Source: Elusimicrobiota bacterium | Lineage (GTDB): Bacteria; Elusimicrobiota; Elusimicrobia; UBA1565; UBA9628 | NCBI GenBank assembly: GCA_023249675.1 | Contig: JAHFCE010000009.1 | Location: 1 to 64,000 of the forward strand | Reading direction: 5' to 3' | Length of the DNA stretch: 64,000 nucleotides | Part shown: positions 8,912 to 16,820 of the stretch, piece after piece | How positions within the stretch are numbered: the stretch's first letter is position 1 | Layout of the letters: each line of letters opens with the position of its first letter | Program-made: the position numbers and the translations under genes | The notes under the pieces: generated by a model | Databases searched by the model: none | The model's input: only the letters and a program-made list of their open reading frames with translations | Told to the model about the DNA's origin: nothing

Positions 8912-11359
8912 GTGGACCACTCGGATCGGGAGTTCCTTGGCTGCGGGCGCAAAATCGCGGCCGAGGGCTCCGCTCCGAGCCCCGGAGTGCAAGCCGCTCT
9001 CCTCGGCGTGCCGCCGGTGTACACGCCGGATCGGCCTTTTGATACATGCCACGTTTATCTTGATTTAAACGTCGATCTGGCTCGACGCCGCCTGGCCGGT
9101 TTAAGCCGCACGACCATCAAGGCGCGCCGCGCCGGGCTGCGGTCCCTCTCGTTCGACGCCGTCGGCCTGAATATCTCCAAGGTCCTCTTCGACAAGAAGC
9201 CTGTCCGCTTCAAGAATGAGGGGCGCAAACTCCTCGTCACTGCTCCCAAGACGCTCGTTGAAGGCGAGGAGCACGAGGTCGAAGTCCGCTATCGCGTCGA
9301 GAACCCGGAGGCCGGCCTTCATTTCGTCAAGAATCCCGTCCAGATGTGGAGCCAAAGTCAGCCGGAAGACGCGCGCCGCTGGTTCCCATGCCACGACACC
9401 CCTGGAGAAAAGGCCACCTCGGAAGTCCGCGCCACCGTTCCCAAGGGCTTTCGCGCCGTCTCCAACGGAGTGCTCGTCGAACAAGCTGAAAAGGGCCTGA
9501 AGCATGTCTGGCACTGGAAGATGGACCGGCCGCATTCGATCTACCTGATCACGCTCGCCGTGGGCCGCTTCGCCGAGGTCGTCTCGGATTGGGACGGCAT
9601 CCCCATCGTCTACTACTGCGAGAAGGGACGCGAGGCGGACGCACGGCGCGGCCTCGGCAAGACCGCCGCCGCGATGAGGATTTTCTCCGAGAAGACCGGC
9701 GTGCGCTACCCCTACGCCCGCTACGCCCAGGTCGCCGTCGCCGAGTACCCGGGCGGGATGGAGCACACGACTGCCACAACGCAGACCGACGCGTGCCTGA
9801 TCGACAAGCAGGCCTTCCTCGACCATGATCTCGACACCTTGGTCGCGCACGAACTGGCCCATCAATGGTTCGGCGACCTCGTCACCTGCGCTGAGTGGCC
9901 GCACGCCTGGCTCAATGAGGGCTTCGCGACCTACTCCGAAGTGGTGTTCCTCGAAGCCGACCGCGGTCACGATGAAGCCCTCTATGAGCTCCTGCAGAAC
10001 CGCCGCGTGTACCTCGATGAGGATTCAGGCCGCTACCGCCGGGCGATCGTATGCCGCACCTACACCGATCCGTGGACGATTTTTGACCGACACCTCTACG
10101 AAAAGGGCTGCTGGGTTCTGCGCATGCTCCACCTCGAGCTCGGAGACGAATTATTCTGGAAGGGCGTCGGGCTTTGGCTCAACAAACATCAAAACGGCAT
10201 CGCCGAGACGCAGGACCTCGTCGCCGCCTTCGAGGACGCGACTGGCCGCAACCTCCAGGGCTTTTTCGACCAGTGGGTGTACCGCGGCGGCCATCCCGTC
10301 CTGCGCCTGCGCTGGTCGTGGGATGGAAAGAAGCGGAAGGGAGAGCTCCATCTGACCCAGACCCAGGATGTCTCCGACGCTCTCCCCGCCTACAAGTTCA
10401 GGGTGAATATTCGGGTCACCGGCCGGGGATGGACGCGCGACTTCTCCGAGTCGATCAGCGCCAAGGAGCACCGCTTCATCTGGACCTTGCCCGGCGAGCC
10501 GCTCGATGTCGAGTTTGATCCGGACCTCGAGCTCCTAGCCTCCATCACATTCCACAAGCCTCAGGCCTTCTGGCGGCGACAGCTGCGCGCCGGAAAGACC
10601 TCCGTTTCCCGCGCATCGGCTGCGTCCGCCGTCGCCGCATGGGGCGGGGAACAGGCCGTCGCCGAACTCGAAGCGGCCGCAAAGCGCGAGACCTTCTGGG
10701 GAGCCTCCGCCGAGATCGTCTCCGCCCTCGGCTCCGTCCACGGCCACGGCGCCGTCGCGGCGCTCCGGCGCCTGCTTGGCGCGATCCGAAACTCGAAGGT
10801 CCGCCGCGCGGTCGTCGAACAGCTCGGCCGCCGCGGCGCTCCCGCCGACGCCCGCCTCCTAGCACCGCTCGCGCGCTCCGCGCAAAGCCTTCTTGTCCGC
10901 GCCGAAGCCACCCGCGCCCTAGGCCGGCTCGACCACAAGAAGTACCGCGGACTCATCGCGGCCAATCTGAAGACGCAGACCTACCGGGACGGCGTCGCCG
11001 CCGCGGCCGTAGCAGCGCTCGCCGCGTCCCGGGATCCGGGCGCCGCGAAAAAGCTGCTCGCAATCGCCCAAGCGCCCTACCCCTTCGGCGCGCGCATCGC
11101 CGCGATCCGCGCGCTCGCGGAGTACGCGTCGGTGACCCCCGACGCCGTGCCCGCGTTGCTCGGCCTGCTGTCGGAGCCCGATGAGCGCATCAGCCTCATC
11201 GCCTGCGCGGCGCTTGGCCGCACGAACGATGAGCGGGCGCTGCCGCGGCTTGAGAAGGCCGCGAAATCCGCCGGAAATCCGCGCATCCGCGTCTACGCGA
11301 CCGAGTCCATCGCGCGCATCAAGGCCGGCGCCAAGACCAAGAGCAAGTTGGTCAAGTAG
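8912..11359 (+). CDS. M1 family metallo-aminopeptidase with C-terminal HEAT-like repeats
   Basis: 815 residues; GTG start directly abuts the stop of the preceding gene. The M1 core has the substrate motif GGMEH (a variant of GAMEN), the zinc site H313-E314-x-x-H317 with E336 18 residues later (NEGFATYSE), and a catalytic Tyr in YEKGCWVL. It resembles the TAF2/ColAP group of M1 proteins. From about residue 560 the protein is Ala/Arg/Leu-rich helical repeats (AVAALRRLL, VPALLGLLSEPDERISLIACAALG) of HEAT type, replacing the ERAP-like domain. No signal peptide is evident. It may trim peptides in the cytoplasm. Confidence 0.88.
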   Translation: MDHSDREFLGCGRKIAAEGSAPSPGVQAALLGVPPVYTPDRPFDTCHVYLDLNVDLARRRLAGLSRTTIKARRAGLRSLSFDAVGLNISKVLFDKKPVRFKNEGRKLLVTAPKTLVEGEEHEVEVRYRVENPEAGLHFVKNPVQMWSQSQPEDARRWFPCHDTPGEKATSEVRATVPKGFRAVSNGVLVEQAEKGLKHVWHWKMDRPHSIYLITLAVGRFAEVVSDWDGIPIVYYCEKGREADARRGLGKTAAAMRIFSEKTGVRYPYARYAQVAVAEYPGGMEHTTATTQTDACLIDKQAFLDHDLDTLVAHELAHQWFGDLVTCAEWPHAWLNEGFATYSEVVFLEADRGHDEALYELLQNRRVYLDEDSGRYRRAIVCRTYTDPWTIFDRHLYEKGCWVLRMLHLELGDELFWKGVGLWLNKHQNGIAETQDLVAAFEDATGRNLQGFFDQWVYRGGHPVLRLRWSWDGKKRKGELHLTQTQDVSDALPAYKFRVNIRVTGRGWTRDFSESISAKEHRFIWTLPGEPLDVEFDPDLELLASITFHKPQAFWRRQLRAGKTSVSRASAASAVAAWGGEQAVAELEAAAKRETFWGASAEIVSALGSVHGHGAVAALRRLLGAIRNSKVRRAVVEQLGRRGAPADARLLAPLARSAQSLLVRAEATRALGRLDHKKYRGLIAANLKTQTYRDGVAAAAVAALAASRDPGAAKKLLAIAQAPYPFGARIAAIRALAEYASVTPDAVPALLGLLSEPDERISLIACAALGRTNDERALPRLEKAAKSAGNPRIRVYATESIARIKAGAKTKSKLVK

Positions 11360-12041
11360 GGCGTCGCGCTCCGCATGAGCGAAGGAAATTTTTTCCTATT
11401 CGAAAAATGGGGGGGAAAACCAAGCCCATCCACACAAGGCATATCAGTCCAAGTAAACCCGTGACCAAAGCTTCTTTCGGAGTTGGAATGCATCCCCTCC
11501 GCTCTTTCGCCGGCAATTTCGGATGATTCGCGATGGGAACAGCGCCGCCCGCCGCGCCCACGCCGGCCAAAAAGGAAACGGCTAATTCATACGGCTTCAT
11601 TGAGATCGCTCCAATGAGGTAGCGCTGGCCGGCCACGTTGAAAACTCCGTACAAAGCATGCTCCCGATCCGCATCCTCCGGGGTTTCAGTCGACCGATAG
11701 TCCAAGGTCAATGAGGAGGAGGGGGAAGTCGTCTGTAAGGGCCCGAGATGCAGTCCCACTCCCAAACCCTTGGCTTGGCGCTCGATGATCTCGGAGACAG
11801 AATGCCGATCGACGCTGGGAGGAAGCAGGTAAACGAAAAGCGCCTCGCCCTCCGGATTTTTCAAGCCGACGACGAAGCGGGGCGCAGGATCGGAAACCGG
11901 CGCGAAGCCATCGGGGATTTGGTAGGCAAACGGCGCATCCGCGGCGCCCGCCACGGCCAGAGGACACATCATCCAGACAAGAAGCCTCCCCGCTAGAAAA
12001 AATGATTTTCCTATACACCAATTCTTATGCGAGAGGAGCAC
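11352..12041 (-). CDS. Exported membrane-anchored protein of unknown function
   Basis: 229 residues from a GTG at 12041 preceded by a G-rich ribosome binding site. A hydrophobic N-terminal stretch ending AVAGAADA looks like a signal peptide. The middle (DGFAPVSDPAPRFVVGLK through LDYRSTETPEDADREHALYGVF) is a small soluble domain I do not recognise, and a hydrophobic segment near residues 187-207 is followed by a basic tail, typical of a type I membrane protein. It overlaps the preceding gene on the same strand by 17 nt and converges on the aminopeptidase with an 8-nt overlap. GC is lower than in the flanks. Confidence 0.6.
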   Translation of the reverse strand: MLLSHKNWCIGKSFFLAGRLLVWMMCPLAVAGAADAPFAYQIPDGFAPVSDPAPRFVVGLKNPEGEALFVYLLPPSVDRHSVSEIIERQAKGLGVGLHLGPLQTTSPSSSLTLDYRSTETPEDADREHALYGVFNVAGQRYLIGAISMKPYELAVSFLAGVGAAGGAVPIANHPKLPAKERRGCIPTPKEALVTGLLGLICLVWMGLVFPPIFRIGKNFLRSCGARRPT

Positions 12042-13089
12042 AAGTCACTCCCCCCTCATGACCGTGATCTCGGAGATATTGATCCTCAACTTTATAAGCT
12101 TCCTGCTCATCTTTGACGCCGCAATAACCCTTTTTCTTCTCTTCACGGTCGTACCGCAACAAATTATCCACTACGTAACTGTCTTGCAACTGTCGCGTAT
12201 GGGTCAGCTCATGCTCAAGTAAGGCCTTTTTTTCAATTGGATCCCTCTTGCGATAGTCAGTTTCATTAACCCAGATGTCCAACTGTGATTTGGTTAGAGC
12301 GCCGGCCCCCTCATTTTCCGTCATTTCCCCCGGTATCCCACCACGTGTAATGGTGTGTAAATTTCCATCTTTGTCCCGATGCCATTGGACCTTGACCGGA
12401 GGTTGACTCCCGCCGGCCAATTGATAGATGGGGTCGGCCAAAACCATGACGGAGGTGAGCGCGCCGGTCACAACATTCCAGATTCCGTTCATCACCGCCT
12501 TTCCCACGGCGGCACAAGCGCCCCCAATATTACCTTTAGCCAGATTACTGATGAGCCCCCCGATGCCATCTTTGAGAAAGTTCCAAAGCGTGGAAACGAT
12601 CGTACCGACCAACGCTTTGGCGGTCTGAAAAACCGCATTAAAAATATTGGGAATAAAATCCACGACTCTTCGCCAAAAGCTTTGTTTTTTCTTGGAGGTT
12701 TTAATTTCGACCGCGTGAATCTGTTGCTGATTGACGTCGGCCAATTGGCTTTGCAGGTCCGCCGAAGCCGCTTCCAGTTCCGATGGAAGGGAAGCAGGCG
12801 GCGTCTGCGTCATAGTCTGCACGCCGGACACCACGCCGTTCAAAGCCGCATTCGGACCCGCGGTGAGACTTGCGCGCTGGGCGCCACCCCCGGCCCAGGC
12901 GCCGGAGAGGCCCGCGCTCCGCTCTACATCGCTAAGACGAGCGGCGGCTTTGGACTGCACCGCCGCCGCCGCGGCTTCCTTGAGGGCTGAAGAATCCGGC
13001 TGTTTCTCAGGAGCCGCCTGAACAGAAGGAATCAATAGCCCGAAAGACAAGGCAAAGTGGAAAAATGGCGACCAACGCCAAGACCCCAT
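12025..13089 (-). CDS. Exported protein with a HELTH metallopeptidase-like motif
   Basis: 354 residues. Signal peptide at residues 1-25 ending VQAAPEK, then a low-complexity Ala/Ser/Gln-rich region to about residue 125, a stretch with small hydrophobic segments (FIPNIFNAVFQTAKALVGTIVS), and near the C-terminus LLEHELTHTRQLQD. The HExxH plus TRQ following it resembles the zinc site of DUF4157-type proteins found in some toxins and contractile-injection cargo; here it could be an active or relic metallopeptidase. A consensus promoter ends 6 nt before the ATG. GC is visibly lower than in the neighbours, so transfer is possible. Confidence 0.65.
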   Translation of the reverse strand: MGSWRWSPFFHFALSFGLLIPSVQAAPEKQPDSSALKEAAAAAVQSKAAARLSDVERSAGLSGAWAGGGAQRASLTAGPNAALNGVVSGVQTMTQTPPASLPSELEAASADLQSQLADVNQQQIHAVEIKTSKKKQSFWRRVVDFIPNIFNAVFQTAKALVGTIVSTLWNFLKDGIGGLISNLAKGNIGGACAAVGKAVMNGIWNVVTGALTSVMVLADPIYQLAGGSQPPVKVQWHRDKDGNLHTITRGGIPGEMTENEGAGALTKSQLDIWVNETDYRKRDPIEKKALLEHELTHTRQLQDSYVVDNLLRYDREEKKKGYCGVKDEQEAYKVEDQYLRDHGHEGGVTCAPLA

Positions 13090-13095
13090 TCGGCC

Positions 13096-13124
13096 AGTGT
13101 AGCCCCGCGGGTTATTTCTGTCAA
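13096..13124 (-). promoter_or_regulatory. Sigma70-type promoter giving a probably leaderless mRNA
   Basis: On the minus strand TTGACA (13124-13119), a 17-nt spacer and TACACT (13101-13096) are followed by exactly 6 nt and then the ATG at 13089. The expected start point is therefore the A of the start codon. There is no Shine-Dalgarno sequence. Confidence 0.65.
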
Positions 13125-13161
13125 TGACAGCAACATTTTTTACTGATTTTTTATCGACGCG

Positions 13162-13196
13162 AAAGGCCCCCCTGTTGGGCGAACCAGAGGGCCTTT
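13162..13196. terminator. Hairpin between response regulator and exported protein gene
   Basis: Perfect 8-bp arms AAAGGCCC/GGGCCTTT around a 19-nt loop. On the plus strand it runs into TTTTT; on the minus strand the tail is only TTT. It lies 16 nt after the response regulator stop and probably ends that transcript. Confidence 0.5.
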
Positions 13197-13212
13197 TTCG
13201 AGGCTCAATGTC

Positions 13213-13896
13213 TTAGTCGGCTTTGTCGGGGGAGATCAGGCCCATGTCGATGCCCTTGACCACGGCTTCGGTCCGGTTCGACACGCTCAGCTTCTGGAAC
13301 ATGCTGTTGAGATGATTTTTGATCGTCTTGACGCTGCACGCGAGAGAGCCGGCGATTTCCTTGTTCGACTGGCCCTGGCCCAGGTTCGAGAGAACCTTGA
13401 TCTCGGTCTTGGTCAGCGCGACGAGCGAGGCCTCTGAATTGGCCGAGCCCATCTGCCGCAGGCCTTCGATGAGCTTGCTCATCACCGGCTGGGGGATCAT
13501 CACGCCCTGATTGGCGAAAGTCTTCAGCGCGTTGACGAGCTCGGAGGCGGGAAGCATCTTCGACAGGTAGCCGTTGGCGCCCGCCTGGATAGCCTCCATC
13601 ACATGCGCCTCATCCTCATAGGAGGAAAGGATCAACACGTTCGTCGTCGGGCAGTCCTTGTGAATCTGTCGCGTCGCCTCGATGCCGTCCATATGGGGAA
13701 GCTTGATGTCGAGGAGGATCACATTCGGCTTCAGTTTCTTGACGAGGCGCAACGCCTCGCGCCCATCGGCGGCCTCGCCGATGACGGTGATTTTTTTCTC
13801 GTTCTCGAGAAGGTCCTTGATGCCCTCGCGAAACAAAGTCTGATCGTCGGCGATCACGACGGTGATCTTCTTCGGAGAAGGGGTCTTCTTGGCCAT
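13213..13896 (-). CDS. NarL/FixJ-family response regulator
   Basis: 227 residues. An N-terminal receiver domain has the acidic pair in VVIADDQ, the phosphoacceptor Asp in VILLDIKLPHMDG, Ser in LILSSYED and Lys in GYLSKMLPA. A C-terminal LuxR-type helix-turn-helix (LTKTEIKVLSNLGQGQSNKEIAGSLACSVKTIKNHLNSMFQKLSV) binds DNA. No histidine kinase gene is nearby, so its partner is elsewhere. TAATAT lies 6 nt and TGTAAT 8 nt before the ATG, with no clear Shine-Dalgarno sequence, so its mRNA may also have little or no leader. Confidence 0.92.
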   Translation of the reverse strand: MAKKTPSPKKITVVIADDQTLFREGIKDLLENEKKITVIGEAADGREALRLVKKLKPNVILLDIKLPHMDGIEATRQIHKDCPTTNVLILSSYEDEAHVMEAIQAGANGYLSKMLPASELVNALKTFANQGVMIPQPVMSKLIEGLRQMGSANSEASLVALTKTEIKVLSNLGQGQSNKEIAGSLACSVKTIKNHLNSMFQKLSVSNRTEAVVKGIDMGLISPDKAD

Positions 13897-13926
13897 GCGT
13901 TCATATTACACAATTTTGCCAATGAG

Positions 13927-14012
13927 GTGGTGTCAGGCTTATACTTAATTGAGTTGTTTGAGCGGTCGACTCCTTCAACAAACAATTCAATTAAGTATAA
14001 GCCTGACACCAC
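13927..14012. repeat. Long inverted repeat, REP/MITE-like
   Basis: Arms 13927-13952 and 13987-14012 are perfect 26-nt inverted copies beginning GTGGTGTCAGGCTTATACTT. With one mismatch they extend inward to 34 nt each (13927-13960 and 13979-14012), leaving an 18-nt loop. Outside, AATGA/TCATT continues the symmetry with a 1-nt gap. It is AT-richer than its surroundings and lies between the response regulator start and the tRNA promoter. The GGTGTCAGGC end recalls palindromic elements associated with REP-type transposases, but no transposase is present here. Confidence 0.75.
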
Positions 14013-14017
14013 TTTCA

Positions 14018-14047
14018 TTGTCGCAAAAGGGCGGATTGTGGTAGAAT
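14018..14047 (+). promoter_or_regulatory. Promoter of tRNA(CAU)
   Basis: TTGTCG (14018-14023), an 18-nt spacer and TAGAAT (14042-14047), placing transcription start about 5 nt before the mature tRNA. Confidence 0.5.
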
Positions 14048-14058
14048 GCCCGCCTTGC

Positions 14059-14130
14059 GGCGCCGTAGCTCAGTGGTAGAGCGGACGTTTCATAAGCGTC
14101 ATGTCGGAAGTTCGATCCTTCCCGGCGCCA
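14059..14130 (+). tRNA. tRNA-Met (CAU), possibly elongator
   Basis: A full cloverleaf can be drawn: acceptor GGCGCCG/CGGCGCC, D arm GCTC/GAGC, anticodon stem GACGT/GCGTC with loop TTCATAA (CAU at 14091-14093), T arm GGAAG/CTTCC with loop TTCGATC, discriminator A and no encoded CCA. The paired 1:72 position and the lack of GGG/CCC in the anticodon stem rule against an initiator. A lysidine-modified tRNA-Ile2 (CAU) cannot be excluded by eye. The histone-like gene begins 28 nt downstream and may be co-transcribed. Confidence 0.92.
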
Positions 14131-14158
14131 AGAATTCTGTTTAAAAGGAGACTCGAAC

Positions 14159-14341
14159 ATGGCCGAAGCCCTCGTCGTTGCCAGCAAGGTCAAGAAGCTC
14201 GTCAAGGAAGCCGGACTCCGCACCGGCGGCGATTACATCGACGCCCTATCCGCGAAGATCGAAGCGACGGTCAAGTCTTCGATCCAGAAGGTCCAGTCCG
14301 AAGGCAAGAAGAAGACGCTCGGCGTCGAAGACCTCGCCTAA
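14159..14341 (+). CDS. Bacterial histone-fold protein (NFYB/HAP3-like, DUF1931 type)
   Basis: 60 residues with a strong AAAAGGAG site. The sequence MAEALVVASKVKKLVKEAG, a short loop with GGDYIDALSAKIEATVKSSIQKVQ as the long central helix, and KKKTLGVEDLA as the last strand-helix match the pattern of single-domain bacterial histones such as Bdellovibrio HBb: VxSKVK at the start, a central helix, then R/K-K-T-x-x-x-x-D-L. Such proteins dimerise and bind DNA as nucleoid components. It is one histone fold with no tails. Identification is by remembered motif similarity, not alignment; no other small family fits as well. Confidence 0.8.
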   Translation: MAEALVVASKVKKLVKEAGLRTGGDYIDALSAKIEATVKSSIQKVQSEGKKKTLGVEDLA

Positions 14342-14351
14342 GGATTCGACG

Positions 14352-15353
14352 ATGCGCTCGTTCAGGGACTTCATGGAGTCCGCTCTCTACGACCCTGAAC
14401 GGGGGTATTACTGCGTCCGCGAGAAGGCCGCGGACTTCTACACCGCTCCCGAGCTGCACGCCGCCTTTGGGGCCGTGCTGGCCGACAGGCTGGCCCTCCT
14501 GCTGGAGCGCATCGCGAAAACCCGTCCCACCGGAACCTTGTCCCTCGTCGAAGCCGGCTGCGGCGACGGGACCTTGGCCTGCCAGATCGCGCGCCGCCTG
14601 CGCGAAAAGCACCCCGGCCTGGCGTCTCGCGTTTCCTTCGTGCTCATCGAAAGGGTCCGCAAGGACCTGACGACCGCCGTGCGCCGCCTCACCGCCTTCG
14701 GCCTGCCCGTGACCGCGCAGACCGGGGTCGCGCAAGTCCCGCCGTTTGCCGGCATCCTCTACTCCAACGAGCTTCTCGACGCGCTGCCCGTGCACCTGCT
14801 CTCGGCGCGCGACGGCCGGGTCCTGGAAGTATTCGTCGATGACACCGGACGTGAAATATGCGCCCCTCTGTCCCGCCCGGAGCTCGCGGCACCCGCCGCG
14901 GCGATGGCTGCCTCGCTGCAAGACGGCGAGCGGCACGCCGTCGGTCTCGAGGCTCAGGCCTGGCTTGCGGACGCCGCAAGCCGCGTCGAAGAAGGCTTCA
15001 TCCTGTCCATCGACTACGGAAAGCGCTTCGCGCCCGGCACCGCCAATCCGCCGCGCGCGTTCCGCCGCCACGCCGTTGAAACCGAGCTCACCCGCGAACC
15101 CGGGGCCCGAGATCTCACCGCCTCCGTGGACTTCGAGGCGCTGATCGGCGCCGGCGCGGCCGCGGGCCTTGGCCTTGAGACCTATGAAAGCCTCTCCAAA
15201 TTCCTGATCGAGGGCGGCCTGCTCGCCTGGATCGAGGCCGCGGCCGGCGATGACAGCGCCTCCTACCGCGAGCGCGCCAAGCTCAAAACCCTCATCCACC
15301 CGGAAGGGATGGGAGAGGTCTTTAAAGTTCTCATCCAGAGGAAAGCGACATGA
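14352..15353 (+). CDS. MidA/NDUFAF7-family SAM-dependent methyltransferase
   Basis: 333 residues from the ATG at 14352. The N-terminus FRDFMESALYDPERGYYC is the family hallmark. The SAM-binding loop is VEAGCGDGTLACQIA, and LYSNELLDALPVH and ILSIDYGK follow as in MidA/NDUFAF7. Mitochondrial NDUFAF7 dimethylates an Arg of the NDUFS2 (NuoD) subunit of complex I and is needed for its assembly. This gene overlaps nuoA (ATGATGA junction) at the head of the nuo operon, which supports the same role. The matching Arg in NuoD (R27, HGVLR) is conserved. Confidence 0.88.
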   Translation: MRSFRDFMESALYDPERGYYCVREKAADFYTAPELHAAFGAVLADRLALLLERIAKTRPTGTLSLVEAGCGDGTLACQIARRLREKHPGLASRVSFVLIERVRKDLTTAVRRLTAFGLPVTAQTGVAQVPPFAGILYSNELLDALPVHLLSARDGRVLEVFVDDTGREICAPLSRPELAAPAAAMAASLQDGERHAVGLEAQAWLADAASRVEEGFILSIDYGKRFAPGTANPPRAFRRHAVETELTREPGARDLTASVDFEALIGAGAAAGLGLETYESLSKFLIEGGLLAWIEAAAGDDSASYRERAKLKTLIHPEGMGEVFKVLIQRKAT

Positions 15354-15706
15354 TGAGCGCCTATGCCGTCGTCTACGCCTTCGTCATCGTCGCCGTCGGC
15401 TTCGCCGCTGTGACTCTGGGTGCCGCGAAACTCCTGCGCGCGAGCGTCCCATACGCCCGAAAGGAAAGCACTTACGAGTGCGGCATTCCCGCCGTCGGCT
15501 CGACCGAGGTCAAGCTGAACATCCGCTTCCACGTGTTCGCCCTGCTGTTCGTGCTGTTCGACGTTGAAATCCTTTACGTCTATCCGTGGGCCGTCACCGC
15601 GCGCGAGCTCGGCCGTCTGGCACTCGTGGAAATGGGCGTCTTCCTCGGGGTCCTGCTCCTGGGCCTCGCATTCGCCTGGCGCAAGGGCGCGCTGAGCTGG
15701 GAATAA
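15350..15706 (+). CDS. nuoA: NADH-quinone oxidoreductase subunit A
   Basis: 118 residues, three membrane helices. Motifs [14 protein letters not shown] (the quinone-site loop with conserved Cys) and [22 protein letters not shown] are diagnostic for NuoA. It is part of the membrane arm near the quinone cavity of complex I. It overlaps the methyltransferase stop and is followed 1 nt later by nuoB. Confidence 0.95.
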   Translation: MMSAYAVVYAFVIVAVGFAAVTLGAAKLLRASVPYARKESTYECGIPAVGSTEVKLNIRFHVFALLFVLFDVEILYVYPWAVTARELGRLALVEMGVFLGVLLLGLAFAWRKGALSWE

Positions 15707-15707
15707 T

Positions 15708-16250
15708 ATGATTCTTGAAAAACTGCCGGGACTGACCAAGGGACTGCCGGGGGGAGAGCTCCTGCTGACGACCTCGGATTACTTCATCGACCTCGGCCGC
15801 AAGCAGTCGTTGTGGCCGATGACCTTCGGACTCGCCTGCTGCGCGATCGAGATGATGGCCTCCTACGCCTCGCGCCTGGACTTCGACCGCATGGGCGTGA
15901 TCCCCCGCGCGAGCCCGCGCCAGGCCGACGTCATGATCGTCGCCGGCACCGTCTGCAAGAAAATGGCCGAACCGATCCTTGAGATCTACCACCAGATGCC
16001 GGAGCCGCGCTTCGTGATCTCGATGGGCTCCTGCGCCAACTGCGGCGGCCCGTACTACGACTCCTACTCCGTCTTGAAAGGCGTGGACCGCATCGTGCCC
16101 GTCGACGTCTACATCGCCGGCTGCCCACCGCGCCCTGAAGCCCTGCAGTACGCAGTCGTCAAGCTCCAAGAAAAGATCGCCAAAATGTCGCTGAAGAAGG
16201 GGCTCGCGACTTCCCAGCAGGAAAAAGGCAGCCGCGACATCAATGCTTAA
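15708..16250 (+). CDS. nuoB: NADH-quinone oxidoreductase subunit B
   Basis: 180 residues. Binds the terminal N2 [4Fe-4S] cluster that reduces quinone: C44 and C45 in [10 protein letters not shown]109 in MGSCANCGG and C139 in AGCPPRPE. The region [21 protein letters not shown] is typical. Length is usual except for a short polar tail. It sits in the hydrophilic connecting arm with NuoC, NuoD and NuoI. Confidence 0.96.
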   Translation: MILEKLPGLTKGLPGGELLLTTSDYFIDLGRKQSLWPMTFGLACCAIEMMASYASRLDFDRMGVIPRASPRQADVMIVAGTVCKKMAEPILEIYHQMPEPRFVISMGSCANCGGPYYDSYSVLKGVDRIVPVDVYIAGCPPRPEALQYAVVKLQEKIAKMSLKKGLATSQQEKGSRDINA

Positions 16251-16253
16251 TTT

Positions 16254-16820
16254 ATGACCAACGACGAGATTTTCGCGAAGATTCAGGAGAAGTTCCCAAA
16301 AATCGAGAAGGCCGCGGTGCAGGTCAAGAACTACCTGACCGTGCGTCTTGCCTCCAAAGACGATCTCATGGCGTTCGCCCAATGTCTCAAGGATTCCTCC
16401 TTCGACATGCTCGAAACGGTCACGGCAACCGACCTTCTCGGCCCCGTGGACATGAAGGGCTACATCCGCCAGCAGAATTTCAATCCGTTACTTCCCGAAG
16501 GCGCCACACCGCAGATCGAAGCCGCCGCCACGCCCGGCTACCCATACCGCCCAGTCATGGACCTGCTCTGGGTGTTCTTTTCCATCAAGGAGCGCGCGCG
16601 TGTGTTCGTGCGCCTCGAGGTGCCGCGCGAGAACGTCAGCGTGCCAAGCCTCACGCCCTTGTTCAAGAGCGCCGATTGGCAGGAGCGCGAGACCTTCGAC
16701 CTCTTGGGCGTGCGCTACGAGGGGCACCCGAACCTCGTCAAGATACTGACCCCCGATTTCACCCAAGGACACCCCCTGCGCAAAGACTACGCTCACATCA
16801 AGGACCGCTTCGATGAGTAA
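16254..16820 (+). CDS. nuoC: NADH-quinone oxidoreductase subunit C
   Basis: 188 residues, 30-kDa subunit family. Typical motifs are VFFSIKERARVFVRLEVPRE, the SADWQERETFDLLGVRYEGHPN signature and the closing HPLRKDY. It is a separate gene, not fused to nuoD as in some bacteria, and overlaps nuoD by 8 nt. It supports the NuoB/NuoD quinone-reducing module. Confidence 0.95.
   Translation: MTNDEIFAKIQEKFPKIEKAAVQVKNYLTVRLASKDDLMAFAQCLKDSSFDMLETVTATDLLGPVDMKGYIRQQNFNPLLPEGATPQIEAAATPGYPYRPVMDLLWVFFSIKERARVFVRLEVPRENVSVPSLTPLFKSADWQERETFDLLGVRYEGHPNLVKILTPDFTQGHPLRKDYAHIKDRFDE

Noticed and set aside
14059-14130. Initiator tRNA-fMet
   Set aside because: The 1:72 position is paired (G-C) and the anticodon stem lacks the three G-C pairs typical of initiators.
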